A stretch of 47,655 bases of DNA from an uncultured Saprospiraceae bacterium (GTDB lineage: Bacteria > Bacteroidota > Bacteroidia > Chitinophagales > Saprospiraceae). A program made the position numbers and the translations under genes. Positions 8,640-17,910 of this stretch are shown here, piece after piece. The number at the start of each line of letters is the position of its first letter. The stretch's first letter is position 1. The notes under the pieces are model-generated. The model did no database searches and was not told the origin of the DNA. It saw only the letters and a list, made by a program, of their open reading frames with translations. The stretch spans positions 1 through 47,655 of the forward strand of contig CALKXE010000152.1 of NCBI GenBank assembly GCA_938003955.1, written 5' to 3'.

Positions 8640-10051
8640 AACTTTGCCAATTTACTCTTCATCACAGCTTCTTTAAACTGATCTCCTCTATCCACATAAT
8701 TATCAAACAAATCAAAACTCGCACAGGCTGGGGACAGGATAACCGTATCCCCTGCCTTTGCTAAGTCTATTGCTGTGTCAACAACGCTTGAGACCTTAGT
8801 TGACTCAATAATTAATGGTATATATCTTTCAAATGAATGCACAAGCTTCTTATTATCTACACCAAGACATATAAGTGCCTTCACTCTTTCCTTGGCTAGA
8901 TCATAAAGAGGGCTGTAGTCATTACCTTTATCTGTACCTCCCGCTACCCAAATGATATCTCCTTCGATAGCATCCAGTGCATAGGCTACAGCATCTACAT
9001 TAGTGGCCTTACTATCATTGATGAATGTTACTCCATTGATTGTGGCTACTACCTCTAGCCGATGTGGTTCGTTGACAAATGTGGCCAGTCCTTTAGCAAT
9101 ATCAGATTCAGATATTTCTAAAATTCTAGCTACTTCGACAGCGCATCGAGCATTAAAAAGGTTGTGCTTTCCTTTGATACTTATTTCAAATTGCTTGGCA
9201 TCCTCCTTTGAGGTAATGCCGTTTTGGTAATCTTGAGTTTCCACACCATGCTTCTGAGCACGGATTGGAAGCTGACTATTGAACTCTGAGATTAGATCAT
9301 CATTCACATTGAAGATATAATGATCTTCCTTCGTTTGATTCTCTGTTATCCTCAATTTTGATGCTGCATAGTTCATGATATCATAGTCGTACCTGTCTAA
9401 ATGGTCGGCTGTAATATTGAGTAGTACTGCAATATCAGATCTGAACTTCTGTATTCCGTCCAGTTGAAAACTACTGAGTTCCAAGACCATATAGTCAGGA
9501 TTCTTATCAGTAAGAATTCGTGCGAAACTAATACCGTAGTTCCCTCCGATCTCGACATCCAAGCCAGCGGTTTTCATGATGTGATAAATGAGTCCTGAAG
9601 TGGTAGTTTTCCCATTGCTACCAGTGATAGCTATGAGTTTCCCAGAATAAAATGAATAACCAAACTCAATCTCTGAGACTCCTCTCAAGCCCTTCTTATT
9701 TAAACTGCTTAGGACAGCGGCAGTATCTGGCACTCCAGGGCTCTTTATCACGAAACCTGCATCAATCAATTTTTCAATAGTATGTCCCTTTTCTTCAAAA
9801 GGGATATTATTTTCTTTTAATTCGTCTTTGTATTTATCAGCTATCGTTCCATAGTCTGACACAAAGACTTCATATTTATTTTTCTTTGCTAATAATGCGG
9901 CACCTACCCCACTCTCAGCCGCTCCGATGATGACAACTTTGTTATTTCTGTCAATCTCGTCGCCGTCCAACTCTTGTGAATCGAAGTTCATAGAATTGGA
10001 GTAATCTTTATTACTTTCATTATGTTCTGCACTATGAACATTCATTTCCAT
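8606..10051 (-). CDS. murD: UDP-MurNAc-L-alanine--D-glutamate ligase MurD
   Basis: Cytoplasmic Mur ligase that adds D-glutamate to UDP-MurNAc-L-Ala. The product shows the N-terminal Rossmann segment VVIIGAAESGVGAALLA, the P-loop ITGSNGKTTTS, the NITADHLDRY motif, FINDSKATN and the C-terminal SPACASFDLFDNYVDRG. The longest frame starts at 10117 inside mraY, but I prefer the ATG at 10051 (481 residues), 8 nt after the mraY stop. ATGs at 10045 and 9991 are also possible, since the first ~35 residues before the Rossmann strand are acidic and unlike other MurD. The normal family end (FKEAV) is followed by a basic tail and RRGAEDAEC, encoded by a repeat element. Confidence 0.95.
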   Translation of the reverse strand: MEMNVHSAEHNESNKDYSNSMNFDSQELDGDEIDRNNKVVIIGAAESGVGAALLAKKNKYEVFVSDYGTIADKYKDELKENNIPFEEKGHTIEKLIDAGFVIKSPGVPDTAAVLSSLNKKGLRGVSEIEFGYSFYSGKLIAITGSNGKTTTSGLIYHIMKTAGLDVEIGGNYGISFARILTDKNPDYMVLELSSFQLDGIQKFRSDIAVLLNITADHLDRYDYDIMNYAASKLRITENQTKEDHYIFNVNDDLISEFNSQLPIRAQKHGVETQDYQNGITSKEDAKQFEISIKGKHNLFNARCAVEVARILEISESDIAKGLATFVNEPHRLEVVATINGVTFINDSKATNVDAVAYALDAIEGDIIWVAGGTDKGNDYSPLYDLAKERVKALICLGVDNKKLVHSFERYIPLIIESTKVSSVVDTAIDLAKAGDTVILSPACASFDLFDNYVDRGDQFKEAVMKSKLAKLSRRGAEDAEC

Positions 10052-10059
10052 CTGAGTAC

Positions 10060-11325
10060 TTATCTTATTTTCAATGTGATCATTGTCACAATTGCAAGCA
10101 TAACTCCTATTATCCAAAACCTAGTAACTAATCTAGATTCATGCATTCCCAACTTTTGGTAATGATGATGAAGTGGAGACATCTTGAATATTCTTCGGCC
10201 TTCGCCATATTTCTTTCTAGTATACTTGAAGTAACTCACTTGAAGGATCACCGATAGTGTCTCCAAAAAGAAAACTCCACAAAGTATTGGCAACAAAAAT
10301 TCTTTCCTCAAAAAGATTGCCATTACAGCAATTATTCCTCCGATAGTCAAACTTCCAGTGTCACCCATAAAGACTTTCGCCGGAAAAGCATTGTGCCAAA
10401 GAAACCCTATACATCCACCTAAGAAACAAGCTGCAAAAATTACCATCTCCGAAGAGTAAGGGATATAATATATATCCAAGAACTCTGCTATTACTGAATT
10501 ACCACTGACATAAGCTAGTATCGCTAGCGTTGCTGCGATAATCGCTGATAGGCCTGTCGCTAATCCATCAATTCCATCTGTAAGGTTTGCTGCATTAGAT
10601 ACCGCTGTAACTATAAATACTACAATCGGCACAAATACAATCCAAACAAACGATGAAGCATTATCACCTAAAAACCATAATAATCCGTTGTAATCAAATG
10701 CGTTCCCCTTGAAGAATGGTATGTTAGTCAATGTTGTCTTAACATAAGCCATCTCTACCATCTCACTAGATGCGTTTAGTTTTGGAACTTCAATTGTAAA
10801 GCTTTTAATCACTTCATAACCAGCCAAAATCGCATCTGTCATAGGCATTCTCACAACTACATCATTATGCATAAGCATTACAGTCGCTACAATTACCCCA
10901 AGCAATACCTGGCCAATCACCTTAAACTTCCCAGAAAGACCGTCTTTATTCTTTTTAAAGACTTTGATGTAGTCATCTGTAAAACCTATTGCTGCCATCA
11001 ATACCGTAGTAATAATCAACACTATGATGTAAATATTCGTCAAGTCAGCCAATAAAATCGCTGGAATCAATGTCGCAAATATGATAATGAATCCACCCAT
11101 AGTAGGTGTCCCCGCTTTCTCTAACTGCCCATCAAGTCCAAGATCCCTGACGGTCTCTCCTACTTGCAATTTTTTCAATGAACGTATAATCCGATTTCCA
11201 AATAAAATCGAGATAATTAATGATAAGATGATCGCTATCCCTGATCTGAAACTTATATACTGGAATAAACCCGCTCCTGGCAAGTTGTAGTGTTCCTGTA
11301 AATATTCAAACAGATGATAGAGCAT
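10060..11325 (-). CDS. mraY: Phospho-MurNAc-pentapeptide transferase MraY
   Basis: Polytopic inner-membrane enzyme that transfers phospho-MurNAc-pentapeptide to undecaprenyl phosphate, making lipid I. The 421-residue product has the family motifs TPTMGG near residue 73, the aspartate motif GFTDDYIKV near 114, [13 protein letters not shown] near 245, FMGDTGSL near 318 and the histidine motif MSPLHHHYQ near 381. It is longer than the ~360-residue enterobacterial enzyme because of a periplasmic insertion at about residues 155-215, which I recall as usual in Bacteroidota. It is separated from murE by an unusual 775-bp spacer and ends 8 nt before the preferred murD start. Confidence 0.97.
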   Translation of the reverse strand: MLYHLFEYLQEHYNLPGAGLFQYISFRSGIAIILSLIISILFGNRIIRSLKKLQVGETVRDLGLDGQLEKAGTPTMGGFIIIFATLIPAILLADLTNIYIIVLIITTVLMAAIGFTDDYIKVFKKNKDGLSGKFKVIGQVLLGVIVATVMLMHNDVVVRMPMTDAILAGYEVIKSFTIEVPKLNASSEMVEMAYVKTTLTNIPFFKGNAFDYNGLLWFLGDNASSFVWIVFVPIVVFIVTAVSNAANLTDGIDGLATGLSAIIAATLAILAYVSGNSVIAEFLDIYYIPYSSEMVIFAACFLGGCIGFLWHNAFPAKVFMGDTGSLTIGGIIAVMAIFLRKEFLLPILCGVFFLETLSVILQVSYFKYTRKKYGEGRRIFKMSPLHHHYQKLGMHESRLVTRFWIIGVMLAIVTMITLKIR

Positions 11326-11558
11326 CTTTTAATTAATTGAATTATTGACATTTCGAATTAGCGAATAGCAAATTACAGGTGTACATATGACGTACTCCTA
11401 TATGTTGACTATTTACCAATGGTAAAAGATCAATTCTTCTTTTTCTTTGTAGAATATGGGAATGGAATGTTTGATTCCTCTTCCAGATTCTCGTCTTTTT
11501 AAAAATTGAATAGTACAAAATACTATTCTGTCTTCTTTCAGCCAACAGAGGACACTAG

Positions 11559-11702
11559 CCCTCAAGCCCAATTTATGGACCTGACTATAAACCACGTCAA
11601 GAGGCATTAAGCCACAACATGGTAAAAGCGAGATTAGAGGAAATTATTGATAGAGGAAGTTACCATCTACTATTCGATAGCTTTGAGAAACTATCTGTGT
11701 AG
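11559..11702 (+). pseudogene. Possible gene relic in the mraY-murE spacer
   Basis: On the plus strand, opposite to the dcw genes, a 47-codon open stretch follows an in-frame TAG at 11556-11558 and ends at TAG 11700-11702. Its second half starts with ATG at 11619 and reads MVKARLEEIIDRGSYHLLF and a short tail ending KLSV. The composition (K/E/I/L-rich, helical) looks more like real protein than the AT-rich noise around it. No upstream continuation is visible. I do not recognise a family; it may be the last part of a decayed gene, or chance. Confidence 0.25.
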
Positions 11703-11999
11703 ATTTGAATGAGTAACTAAAGAATGTTAATGATAAAACACATCAACACTTTTATGATAACTCATCACTTCCTTCCATTGTCATAAAGCAACTCATGAAC
11801 TTCTAAACTAGAAGCATGGACTGCAAAGAGACAATTCAAGAGTAATTAAAATTGTAGTTTTCTTACTCTGATCTCCTTTCGTCAATTTCGCTATTGATCT
11901 TTGTCCAAATCGTTTATGAATTAGGATCAATTTATTTCTGTCTATTACTAATCAGTTAAGCTGTTGCTTATATTGGTGTATTTTCATCTCCGAAGAGAG

Positions 12000-12068
12000 A
12001 AAAAAATTAACAGTGCAGTCGACAACACTCTACTTTTAGAGCGGGTTCTCGCCAACCGCAACTGTTAA
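12000..12068 (-). terminator. Terminator-like branched inverted repeat after murE
   Basis: TTAACAGT(-)GC at 12007-12016 pairs with GCAACTGTTAA at 12058-12068 (one bulge). Inside are two smaller hairpins: CTCTA/TAGAG (12028-12041) and GCGGGTT/AACCGC (12041-12059, one bulge). On the minus strand the outer stem runs straight into a run of seven T (12000-12006 region), so this could end the mraZ-murE transcript 33 nt after the murE stop. The large closed loop is not typical of a minimal terminator, so an attenuator or structured RNA is the alternative. Confidence 0.5.
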
Positions 12069-12100
12069 AACCAACCTGAGAATGATAATAGAACCTATCT

Positions 12101-13567
12101 TTAGGATCTTCCGAGCATTGCTACTCGAAGCACCTGTTTATCATCAAATGGAGTCTTCACTCCGTTTATATCTTGGTATTTTTCATGTCCTTTTCCAGCA
12201 ATCAAGATCACATCATTTTCACCAGCCATCATTACCGCTTTTTGAATCGCTTCAGCCCTGTCTGATATTCTGAGCATGTTGGTTTTCATTTCTGAATCCA
12301 AACCAGCTTCCATATCATCGAGAATTGCTTCAGGATTTTCCGTTCGCGGATTGTCACTTGTGATAATGCATTGATCACTTTTCTGTGCAGCTATTAGAGC
12401 CATCTTTGGCCTTTTAGTTGCATCTCGATCACCTCCGCAACCTACTACCGTGATTATCTTACTATCTGAAGATTTCACTTTAGCTATGGTCTTGAGGACA
12501 TTGTCCAGTGCATCCGGTGTATGTGCATAATCGACTATGCCGATCGTACCTACACCTTCAACTTTTATACTTTCAAATCTGCCTTCAGCACCTGTGATAC
12601 TCGAGAGATGCAGTAATACTTCTGACGATTCAAATCCGAGCTCAATTGCAGTGCCATAAACAGCTAGCAAATTGTAAGCATTGAATTCTCCTACCAATCT
12701 GAAGTGAGCTTCATGACCATCAATCTTTAATTGCAGGCCATCTACTCCATTGCTCAAAATTCTTGCTTTATAACTAGCCCCATTTCTCAATGCATAGGTT
12801 AATTTCTTAGCTGAAGTATTTTGCAACATCACTTCTCCTCGTTTGTCATCCTCATTTACCAATGCAAATGAATCTGAAGGAAGGGAATCGAAGAACTTTT
12901 TCTTCGCCCATATATATTCTTTAAATGTCTTGTGATAATCTAAATGATCGTGTGACATATTGGTAAATACACCACCGATGTATTCTATGCCAACGATTCG
13001 TTTCTGATCTACGGCATGTGAACTGACTTCCATGAAGACATATTCACAACCTGCACTCCTCATCTGAGCAATCAACTTATTAAGGTTAATAACATCAGGC
13101 GTGGTGTGTGTCGATGGTATAATTTCATTTCCAATTTTATTCTCCACAGTAGAGATTAACCCTACTTTGAATCCCAATTTCGAAAACAACTGCCACAATA
13201 AAGTAGCTACCGTCGTTTTACCATTCGTACCCGTTATTCCTATCATTTTGACATCCTCACTCGGGCTGTCATAATAATGAGAAGCGGCTGCGGCCATTGC
13301 ATCTCTTGTATCATTCACATGAACAACTGTCACTCCTGGAGTAAATTCGAAGTCTGTATTTTCACAGAAAACGACTTTAGCACCTTTCGCAATCGCTGAT
13401 TCGATGTAGTCATGACCATCTGAGGCAAAACCCTTTATGGCAAAATACACATCATTATTGCTCACTTTTCTAGAATCAAGATGAAGCTCATTAATCACTA
13501 CATTCTTATCTCCTATGATCTGAACAATCAGATTATCATCAAGTATTTCAAATAACTTTCGTTTCAT
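12101..13567 (-). CDS. murE: UDP-MurNAc-tripeptide synthetase MurE (meso-diaminopimelate type)
   Basis: Cytoplasmic Mur ligase that adds the third stem-peptide residue. The product has the UMAG-binding N-terminal domain with DSRKVSNNDVYFAIKG, the P-loop GITGTNGKTTVATLL near residue 110, the HTTPD motif near 155, and SSHAVDQKR. The substrate-selecting motif is DNPRTENPEAI, near residue 407. The DNPR form is the one found in enzymes that add meso-diaminopimelate, so the cell wall is predicted to be of the DAP type. I chose the ATG at 13567 (488 residues); a GTG two codons upstream (13573) is the alternative. It follows ftsI by 11 nt and is followed by a terminator-like structure. Confidence 0.97.
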   Translation of the reverse strand: MKRKLFEILDDNLIVQIIGDKNVVINELHLDSRKVSNNDVYFAIKGFASDGHDYIESAIAKGAKVVFCENTDFEFTPGVTVVHVNDTRDAMAAAASHYYDSPSEDVKMIGITGTNGKTTVATLLWQLFSKLGFKVGLISTVENKIGNEIIPSTHTTPDVINLNKLIAQMRSAGCEYVFMEVSSHAVDQKRIVGIEYIGGVFTNMSHDHLDYHKTFKEYIWAKKKFFDSLPSDSFALVNEDDKRGEVMLQNTSAKKLTYALRNGASYKARILSNGVDGLQLKIDGHEAHFRLVGEFNAYNLLAVYGTAIELGFESSEVLLHLSSITGAEGRFESIKVEGVGTIGIVDYAHTPDALDNVLKTIAKVKSSDSKIITVVGCGGDRDATKRPKMALIAAQKSDQCIITSDNPRTENPEAILDDMEAGLDSEMKTNMLRISDRAEAIQKAVMMAGENDVILIAGKGHEKYQDINGVKTPFDDKQVLRVAMLGRS

Positions 13568-13578
13568 AGACACTATAT

Positions 13579-15684
13579 CTAATTTAAGTAGATTTTGATG
13601 TCTTGTCCTTTTATTTTGGCCCCTGGCTTGACGGTCTGCTTGACCACTTTCCCTACTCCATCAACTTCCACATTCATTCCTAGGTTCTCCAAAACATATA
13701 TCGCATCTCGGGCTCCCATGCCTTTTACATTGGGCACCTCTGATTTAACTATTCTCTTTTTATCAATTAGCATCTTTGTTTCAAATGGATCAACTTCTAC
13801 CCAACTTCCGCTTTTCTTTGACTTATACTCTAAGCCTACATAGTCGAAAACTCTCCTGAAATCATTTCCAAATCCTGAATTCGATTCCGGCAATTCTGCT
13901 GTTGCTATCTTTTGCGACTCTCCTGAATAAATCAGATTATCAGATAATGTCGTAATTCTCTCCGCAATCTTCTTATAAGCAGGTCCCGCAGCTGACGCTC
14001 CATAATATGCTTTACCCTGAGGCTTGTATATCATTACTATCATAGAATACTTCGGATTTTGAACCGGAAAATAACCTGCAAACGATGCATTGTACTCCTT
14101 CTTCTCTTCGTCAGTATTATAATTAACTCTTGTAGTCCCTGTTTTTCCAGCAATATCAACTATTGATGACCTTAACTTCCTCCCAGTACCACTCTTAACA
14201 ACTCCTTCAAGCATTTGCTGAGCTGCATCTACCACTTCTGGTCTTACTAGCTGCTTTTTCAACACTCTTGGCCTAAATATTTTCACAGTACTTTCACCAT
14301 CTAATATTTCACTCACCAAATAAGGCTTCATCATTTTACCATCATTTGCAATCGCATTGTATAAATTTAGCGTCTGCAATGGCGTATTCATCAACTCATA
14401 TCCGTGAGCCATCCATGGTATAGTTGTACCATTCCATGTTTTTTTATTTTTTACCGGATGCTTAATTTTAGGCTTTGCTTCACCTACTATCTCCACACCC
14501 ATCTTACTTGCCACACCAAGAGACCTAAGTTTATCTACAAACTTGATTCTCCCCTCTGGACTATTGTAATTGTCATGAACTAATTTTGCTATCCCTACAT
14601 TAGAAGACTTTTCAAACGCCTCCTTCATAGTTACTCGACCTAAGCCGTGAATATCAGAATCATACATTGTGAGATCATAAAATCTCATTTTACCGCCCTT
14701 AAGATCAACTGTCGACTCTAAGTCGCAATAACCATCATCCATCAATGCTAACACACTGGCTAACTTGAATGTCGACCCTGGCTCAGATAATCTACCAACG
14801 GCATCATTATACACTTCTGCATAATCTCCACTAGCTAACCTTCTGAAGTTTGAGATTGCCTTAATAGCTCCAGTCTCTACTTCCATGACGACTGCTGTTC
14901 CAGCTTCCGCTTCCACATCTACAACCCTGGATAACAATTCATTGTGAACTATATCTTGAATATCAATATTTATAGTTGTTACAATATCATTTCCTTTACC
15001 AGGCTCAAAATCTTGAAGATCATAAACAGGAACCCATTCATTATTAAGCTCCGATACTTTCTTCATCAACACTTGAGTCGAATCACCAGAAAGGAACTTA
15101 TCAAAGTACCCTTCTAACCCAACTTTAGATGCATTTTTCCTATCCTCCCCTATCGTTCTACTTGCAAAACCATTGTAAGGTTTTGACCTTTTAGAAAATG
15201 GCTCAGCAATCATTCCTCCTTGATATTTATTCAATCTAAAAAGAGGGAATTTTTTGATTTTCCTAAGCTCATCACTATTGATTCGCTTTGCGATTGGGAA
15301 GTATTTCTTTTTTCTTTTCCGTCCTTGGATTAAGTTCCTTCTCCATTCAGACCCAGTCTTATGCTTTCCTATTGAAGATTCACTTAAATAGTAGGCAAGA
15401 GAATCGACTTCTGCATTGAAGACTTTTTCCTTTTGGACGGTTAGATCCATATGAATGTCAAAGAACTTTAATGAGGTGCTCAACAAGTTGAAATCCTCAG
15501 AATATATATTTCCGCGCTCTGCTCTCAGAGTACGCATTTTTACATTTTTATTACCTTTTTCTCGCCACTTTTCACCTTCAAAAAGGGACACCTTTACCAC
15601 CCTAGCCATGATCACCACGCTTAGTATTATGAAGGCCGCAAGTACGGCATACACTCTTACTAATAACTCTTTCTTTCTATCCAT
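13579..15684 (-). CDS. ftsI: Septal peptidoglycan transpeptidase FtsI (PBP3-type) with C-terminal PASTA domain
   Basis: Class B penicillin-binding protein that cross-links septal peptidoglycan made by FtsW. I place the start at the ATG 15684 (701 residues, beginning MDRKKELLVRVY), 13 nt after the ftsL-like stop; the open frame continues upstream to 15837, but that part overlaps the ftsL-like gene. There is one N-terminal membrane segment (about 12-30), then the dimerisation/pedestal domain. The transpeptidase domain has active-site PGSTFK (serine near 301), SSN (near 356) and KTGTT (near 512). The last ~50 residues (VPNVKGMGARDAIYVLENLG) form one PASTA domain. Confidence 0.95.
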   Translation of the reverse strand: MDRKKELLVRVYAVLAAFIILSVVIMARVVKVSLFEGEKWREKGNKNVKMRTLRAERGNIYSEDFNLLSTSLKFFDIHMDLTVQKEKVFNAEVDSLAYYLSESSIGKHKTGSEWRRNLIQGRKRKKKYFPIAKRINSDELRKIKKFPLFRLNKYQGGMIAEPFSKRSKPYNGFASRTIGEDRKNASKVGLEGYFDKFLSGDSTQVLMKKVSELNNEWVPVYDLQDFEPGKGNDIVTTINIDIQDIVHNELLSRVVDVEAEAGTAVVMEVETGAIKAISNFRRLASGDYAEVYNDAVGRLSEPGSTFKLASVLALMDDGYCDLESTVDLKGGKMRFYDLTMYDSDIHGLGRVTMKEAFEKSSNVGIAKLVHDNYNSPEGRIKFVDKLRSLGVASKMGVEIVGEAKPKIKHPVKNKKTWNGTTIPWMAHGYELMNTPLQTLNLYNAIANDGKMMKPYLVSEILDGESTVKIFRPRVLKKQLVRPEVVDAAQQMLEGVVKSGTGRKLRSSIVDIAGKTGTTRVNYNTDEEKKEYNASFAGYFPVQNPKYSMIVMIYKPQGKAYYGASAAGPAYKKIAERITTLSDNLIYSGESQKIATAELPESNSGFGNDFRRVFDYVGLEYKSKKSGSWVEVDPFETKMLIDKKRIVKSEVPNVKGMGARDAIYVLENLGMNVEVDGVGKVVKQTVKPGAKIKGQDIKIYLN

Positions 15685-15697
15685 GTTTGCGCGACAA

Positions 15698-16018
15698 TCA
15701 GTTTTGCTCTGATATCTTAATAGGCGCGTTCCGGATGGGTTTAAGATCCAATTCCGCGACTTTTTGTTCAATTTGCGATTGTGTGCTACCATACATAATA
15801 TCTTTCTTGATATCCATGTATCGCCACTTAGTGTCATTGACCTCAGCCTTTAGAGCCTCTATTTTTCGAAGATTTCCTTCGACACTATGCGAACTGTATA
15901 TGTACACCCCGACAAGCAATGCGAGGTAGCACACAAACGGCAAATTCATAAAAAGCCATTCGATTCCTTTGAATCTAGTAGAAGTTGTAGTTTTCTTATT
16001 ATTTTGACTCCTAGCCAT
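15698..16018 (-). CDS. ftsL: FtsL-like divisome protein
   Basis: Small bitopic protein expected to form the FtsQ-FtsL-FtsB-type complex that activates FtsWI. From the ATG at 16018 the product is 106 residues: a basic cytoplasmic tail (ARSQNNKKTTTSTRFKG), one membrane segment at about 27-43, then a coiled-coil-prone stretch (GNLRKIEALKAEVNDTKWRY) and a C-terminal LDLKPIRNAPIKI motif resembling other Bacteroidota FtsL-like proteins. A TTG one codon upstream (16021) is an alternative start. Identity depends on topology, size and position between rsmH and ftsI, because primary sequence in this family is poorly conserved. Confidence 0.85.
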   Translation of the reverse strand: MARSQNNKKTTTSTRFKGIEWLFMNLPFVCYLALLVGVYIYSSHSVEGNLRKIEALKAEVNDTKWRYMDIKKDIMYGSTQSQIEQKVAELDLKPIRNAPIKISEQN

Positions 16019-16288
16019 CAAATGGTTTTGTTTGTTACTCTTACTCGATCGCTTCGCTTTCGAGCATATTTTATTTATTTTTTACGATTTAAAATCCAAT
16101 ACTCTGAATTCCAAATAATCTTTAGATTCTCATGAAGCTGGAATAAACTTCCGTGATTGAAACGGATCATCTATTCCCTGCATTCATAAGCGCTAATTAT
16201 TTACATTTTTCGATACTGCGCTTCGACTTTCGACTGCTATGCTGTTCGATTTTTAGACATTCGACTACTCAAATATCAGCCTCATCTA

Positions 16289-17188
16289 CTAAAGCTTTTC
16301 AGCTATTCTTAGCTTTGCACTTCTTGCTCTGCTATTTCTTTTCAACTCCTCTTCACTTGCTTGTATCAGTTTCTTATTGATCAACTTGAATGGTCGATCA
16401 ATGTGTCCGAAATCATCTTGAATAAGCTTTCCATCTACATTTCCAGACTTGAAAAAGTTTTTCACATATCTATCTTCTATAGAATGATAACTCATGACCA
16501 CAAAACGCCCTCCTGGCTCCAATACATCCAGACCACCTTGCAACATCTCCTCTAGCACCTGAACCTCCTGATTAACTTCCATCCGAAGAGCCTGATAAAC
16601 TTGAGCAAAATATTTTGGCCGAGTACCAAATTTCAACCTTTCAAGTATTTCATTTAACTGAAACGTGGTTTTGATCGGAGACTTTCCTCTTTCAGAAACA
16701 ATCTCTCTAGCAAGGGTTCGTGAATTTCTCACCTCACCGAACTTACTAAACAGAAGCTGCAAGTCATCTTGAGAATACTCTTTCAAAATAATGGCTGCAG
16801 TCATTTCCTCAGCACTATTCATCCGCATATCAAGATCTGCATCAAATCTATAAGAGAAGCCTCGTTCAGGAAAATCCAACTGCCAAGAACTCACACCAAG
16901 ATCAGCAAGAATGCCATCAACTTTCCTCACACCCTCTACACGCAAAAATTTCTTAATATGCCTGAAGTTAGCTTTGATAAAAGTAAATCTTGGATCGTCG
17001 AGTTTATTTGCAACTGCATCATCATCTTGATCGAAACCATACAAGTGACCTTCGTCACTTAAGTTTTTTATTATTGATTGGGAATGTCCACCGGCACCAA
17101 AAGTTACGTCTACGTACTTCCCGTTCGGCTTAAGATTTAGACCAGCTATACACTCGTCCAACATTACTGGCACATGATACTCACTCAT
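16289..17188 (-). CDS. rsmH: 16S rRNA (cytosine-1402-N4)-methyltransferase RsmH (MraW)
   Basis: SAM-dependent methyltransferase that adds the N4-methyl group to C1402 in the ribosomal P site. The 299-residue product starts YHVPVMLDE, has the SAM-binding motif DVTFGAGGHSQ near residue 28, the substrate segment ADLGVSSWQLD near 95 followed by the GFS(Y)R element with DMRMN, the RALRMEVNQEV motif near 203 and SYHSIEDRYVK near 236. Length and motifs are normal. Its ATG overlaps the mraZ 3' end by 8 nt. A 267-nt spacer with repeated TTCGA words separates it from the ftsL-like gene. Confidence 0.97.
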   Translation of the reverse strand: MSEYHVPVMLDECIAGLNLKPNGKYVDVTFGAGGHSQSIIKNLSDEGHLYGFDQDDDAVANKLDDPRFTFIKANFRHIKKFLRVEGVRKVDGILADLGVSSWQLDFPERGFSYRFDADLDMRMNSAEEMTAAIILKEYSQDDLQLLFSKFGEVRNSRTLAREIVSERGKSPIKTTFQLNEILERLKFGTRPKYFAQVYQALRMEVNQEVQVLEEMLQGGLDVLEPGGRFVVMSYHSIEDRYVKNFFKSGNVDGKLIQDDFGHIDRPFKLINKKLIQASEEELKRNSRARSAKLRIAEKL

Positions 17189-17675
17189 CGGCTATATCGG
17201 ATTGAGGCTCACCTCCACCCTGCGTCAGAGTTCCAAATATTCCATCCGCTATTTCGGAGAAAGATTCAGGTTCGTCATTAAGCATGTCAAAATACTTTTC
17301 TTTGTCCCAGATTTCAACCTGCTCGTGATACGCAAATAGGATTACATTTTTCTTTAATCCCGCATAGTCGATCAGATTACCTGGCAACAAAATTCTATCC
17401 GCAGAATCCATGTTTAACATAGAAGCCCCTCGGTAGAAGTATCTCATTGCTTGCCGCTCTTTTGAATTGTAAATGTTGAGCTGGTTAAATATTTTCGTCT
17501 TCCCATCCCAAACTGCTTTGGGATACATCATTAGGTGCTTTTCAAATCCTCGATTAATCGCTAACTCAAGAATTCCATTAAATCCAAACTGCCTGATAAG
17601 AGACGTAGGTAACCTGAGACGCCCTTTGGCATCGAGCTTACACTCATACTCTCCCGTCAGTTGGTATTTATTCAC
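17181..17675 (-). CDS. mraZ: Transcriptional regulator MraZ
   Basis: Ring-forming DNA-binding protein that controls the dcw operon in the bacteria studied. Two SpoVT/AbrB-type half-repeats are visible: GEYECKLDAKGRLRLPTSL near the N-terminus and MDSADRILLPGNLIDYAGL about 75 residues later, followed by VEIWDKEKY. I prefer the GTG at 17675 (164 residues), because families of this type begin a few residues before the GEYECKLD motif. The open frame also has a GTG at 17723 that would add 16 residues. No ATG start fits. First gene of the cluster, overlapping rsmH by 8 nt; upstream DNA contains AAAGTG boxes and a TAnnTTTG match. Confidence 0.93.
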   Translation of the reverse strand: MNKYQLTGEYECKLDAKGRLRLPTSLIRQFGFNGILELAINRGFEKHLMMYPKAVWDGKTKIFNQLNIYNSKERQAMRYFYRGASMLNMDSADRILLPGNLIDYAGLKKNVILFAYHEQVEIWDKEKYFDMLNDEPESFSEIADGIFGTLTQGGGEPQSDIADE

Positions 17676-17739
17676 ACTTATTATTTTAAGAATATCGGCA
17701 TCGTCAAAAACCTTTATCCTCACCCTTAGTAGTCATAGT

Positions 17740-17835
17740 CACTTTTAATATAAAAAGCATCCTTTTCCACTTTCGGTACTAATGATACACAAATGTAACA
17801 CAGATTTACACATTATAGCACCAAAGTGACACTTT
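17740..17835 (-). promoter_or_regulatory. Putative mraZ promoter with AAAGTG boxes
   Basis: On the minus strand TACATTTG (17797-17790) matches the Bacteroidota -7 consensus TAnnTTTG; a TTTG lies 24 nt upstream (17825-17822), somewhat further than ideal. AAAGTG hexamers occur on the minus strand at 17835-17830, 17773-17768 and 17745-17740, and one on the plus strand at 17823-17828. The first and last of these make the perfect palindrome AAAGTGTCACTTT. MraZ of Mollicutes is known to bind AAAGTG(T/G) repeats, so these are candidate autoregulatory operators. Here they are not evenly spaced, which argues for caution. Confidence 0.45.
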
Positions 17836-17910
17836 TTAACACTAAACATGATAAATAAATATAATATGTAGGAAGATGTAGTCAATATGATTACACATTA
17901 TGAAGATTTT

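Noticed and set aside
10052..10117. N-terminal extension of MurD inside mraY
   Set aside because: It is in the last codons of mraY and adds sequence unlike any MurD; an ATG at 10051 right after mraY is more likely.
11342..11607. Two overlapping minus-strand ORFs in the murE-mraY spacer
   Set aside because: Composition is not protein-like, they overlap each other in different frames and lack context.
12007..12068. Integron attC site
   Set aside because: The arms lack the conserved RYYYAAC/GTTRRRY core, and there is no integrase or cassette array.
15685..15837. 51-residue N-terminal extension of FtsI
   Set aside because: It overlaps the ftsL-like coding region in another frame; ATG 15684 sits directly before the membrane segment and just after the ftsL stop.
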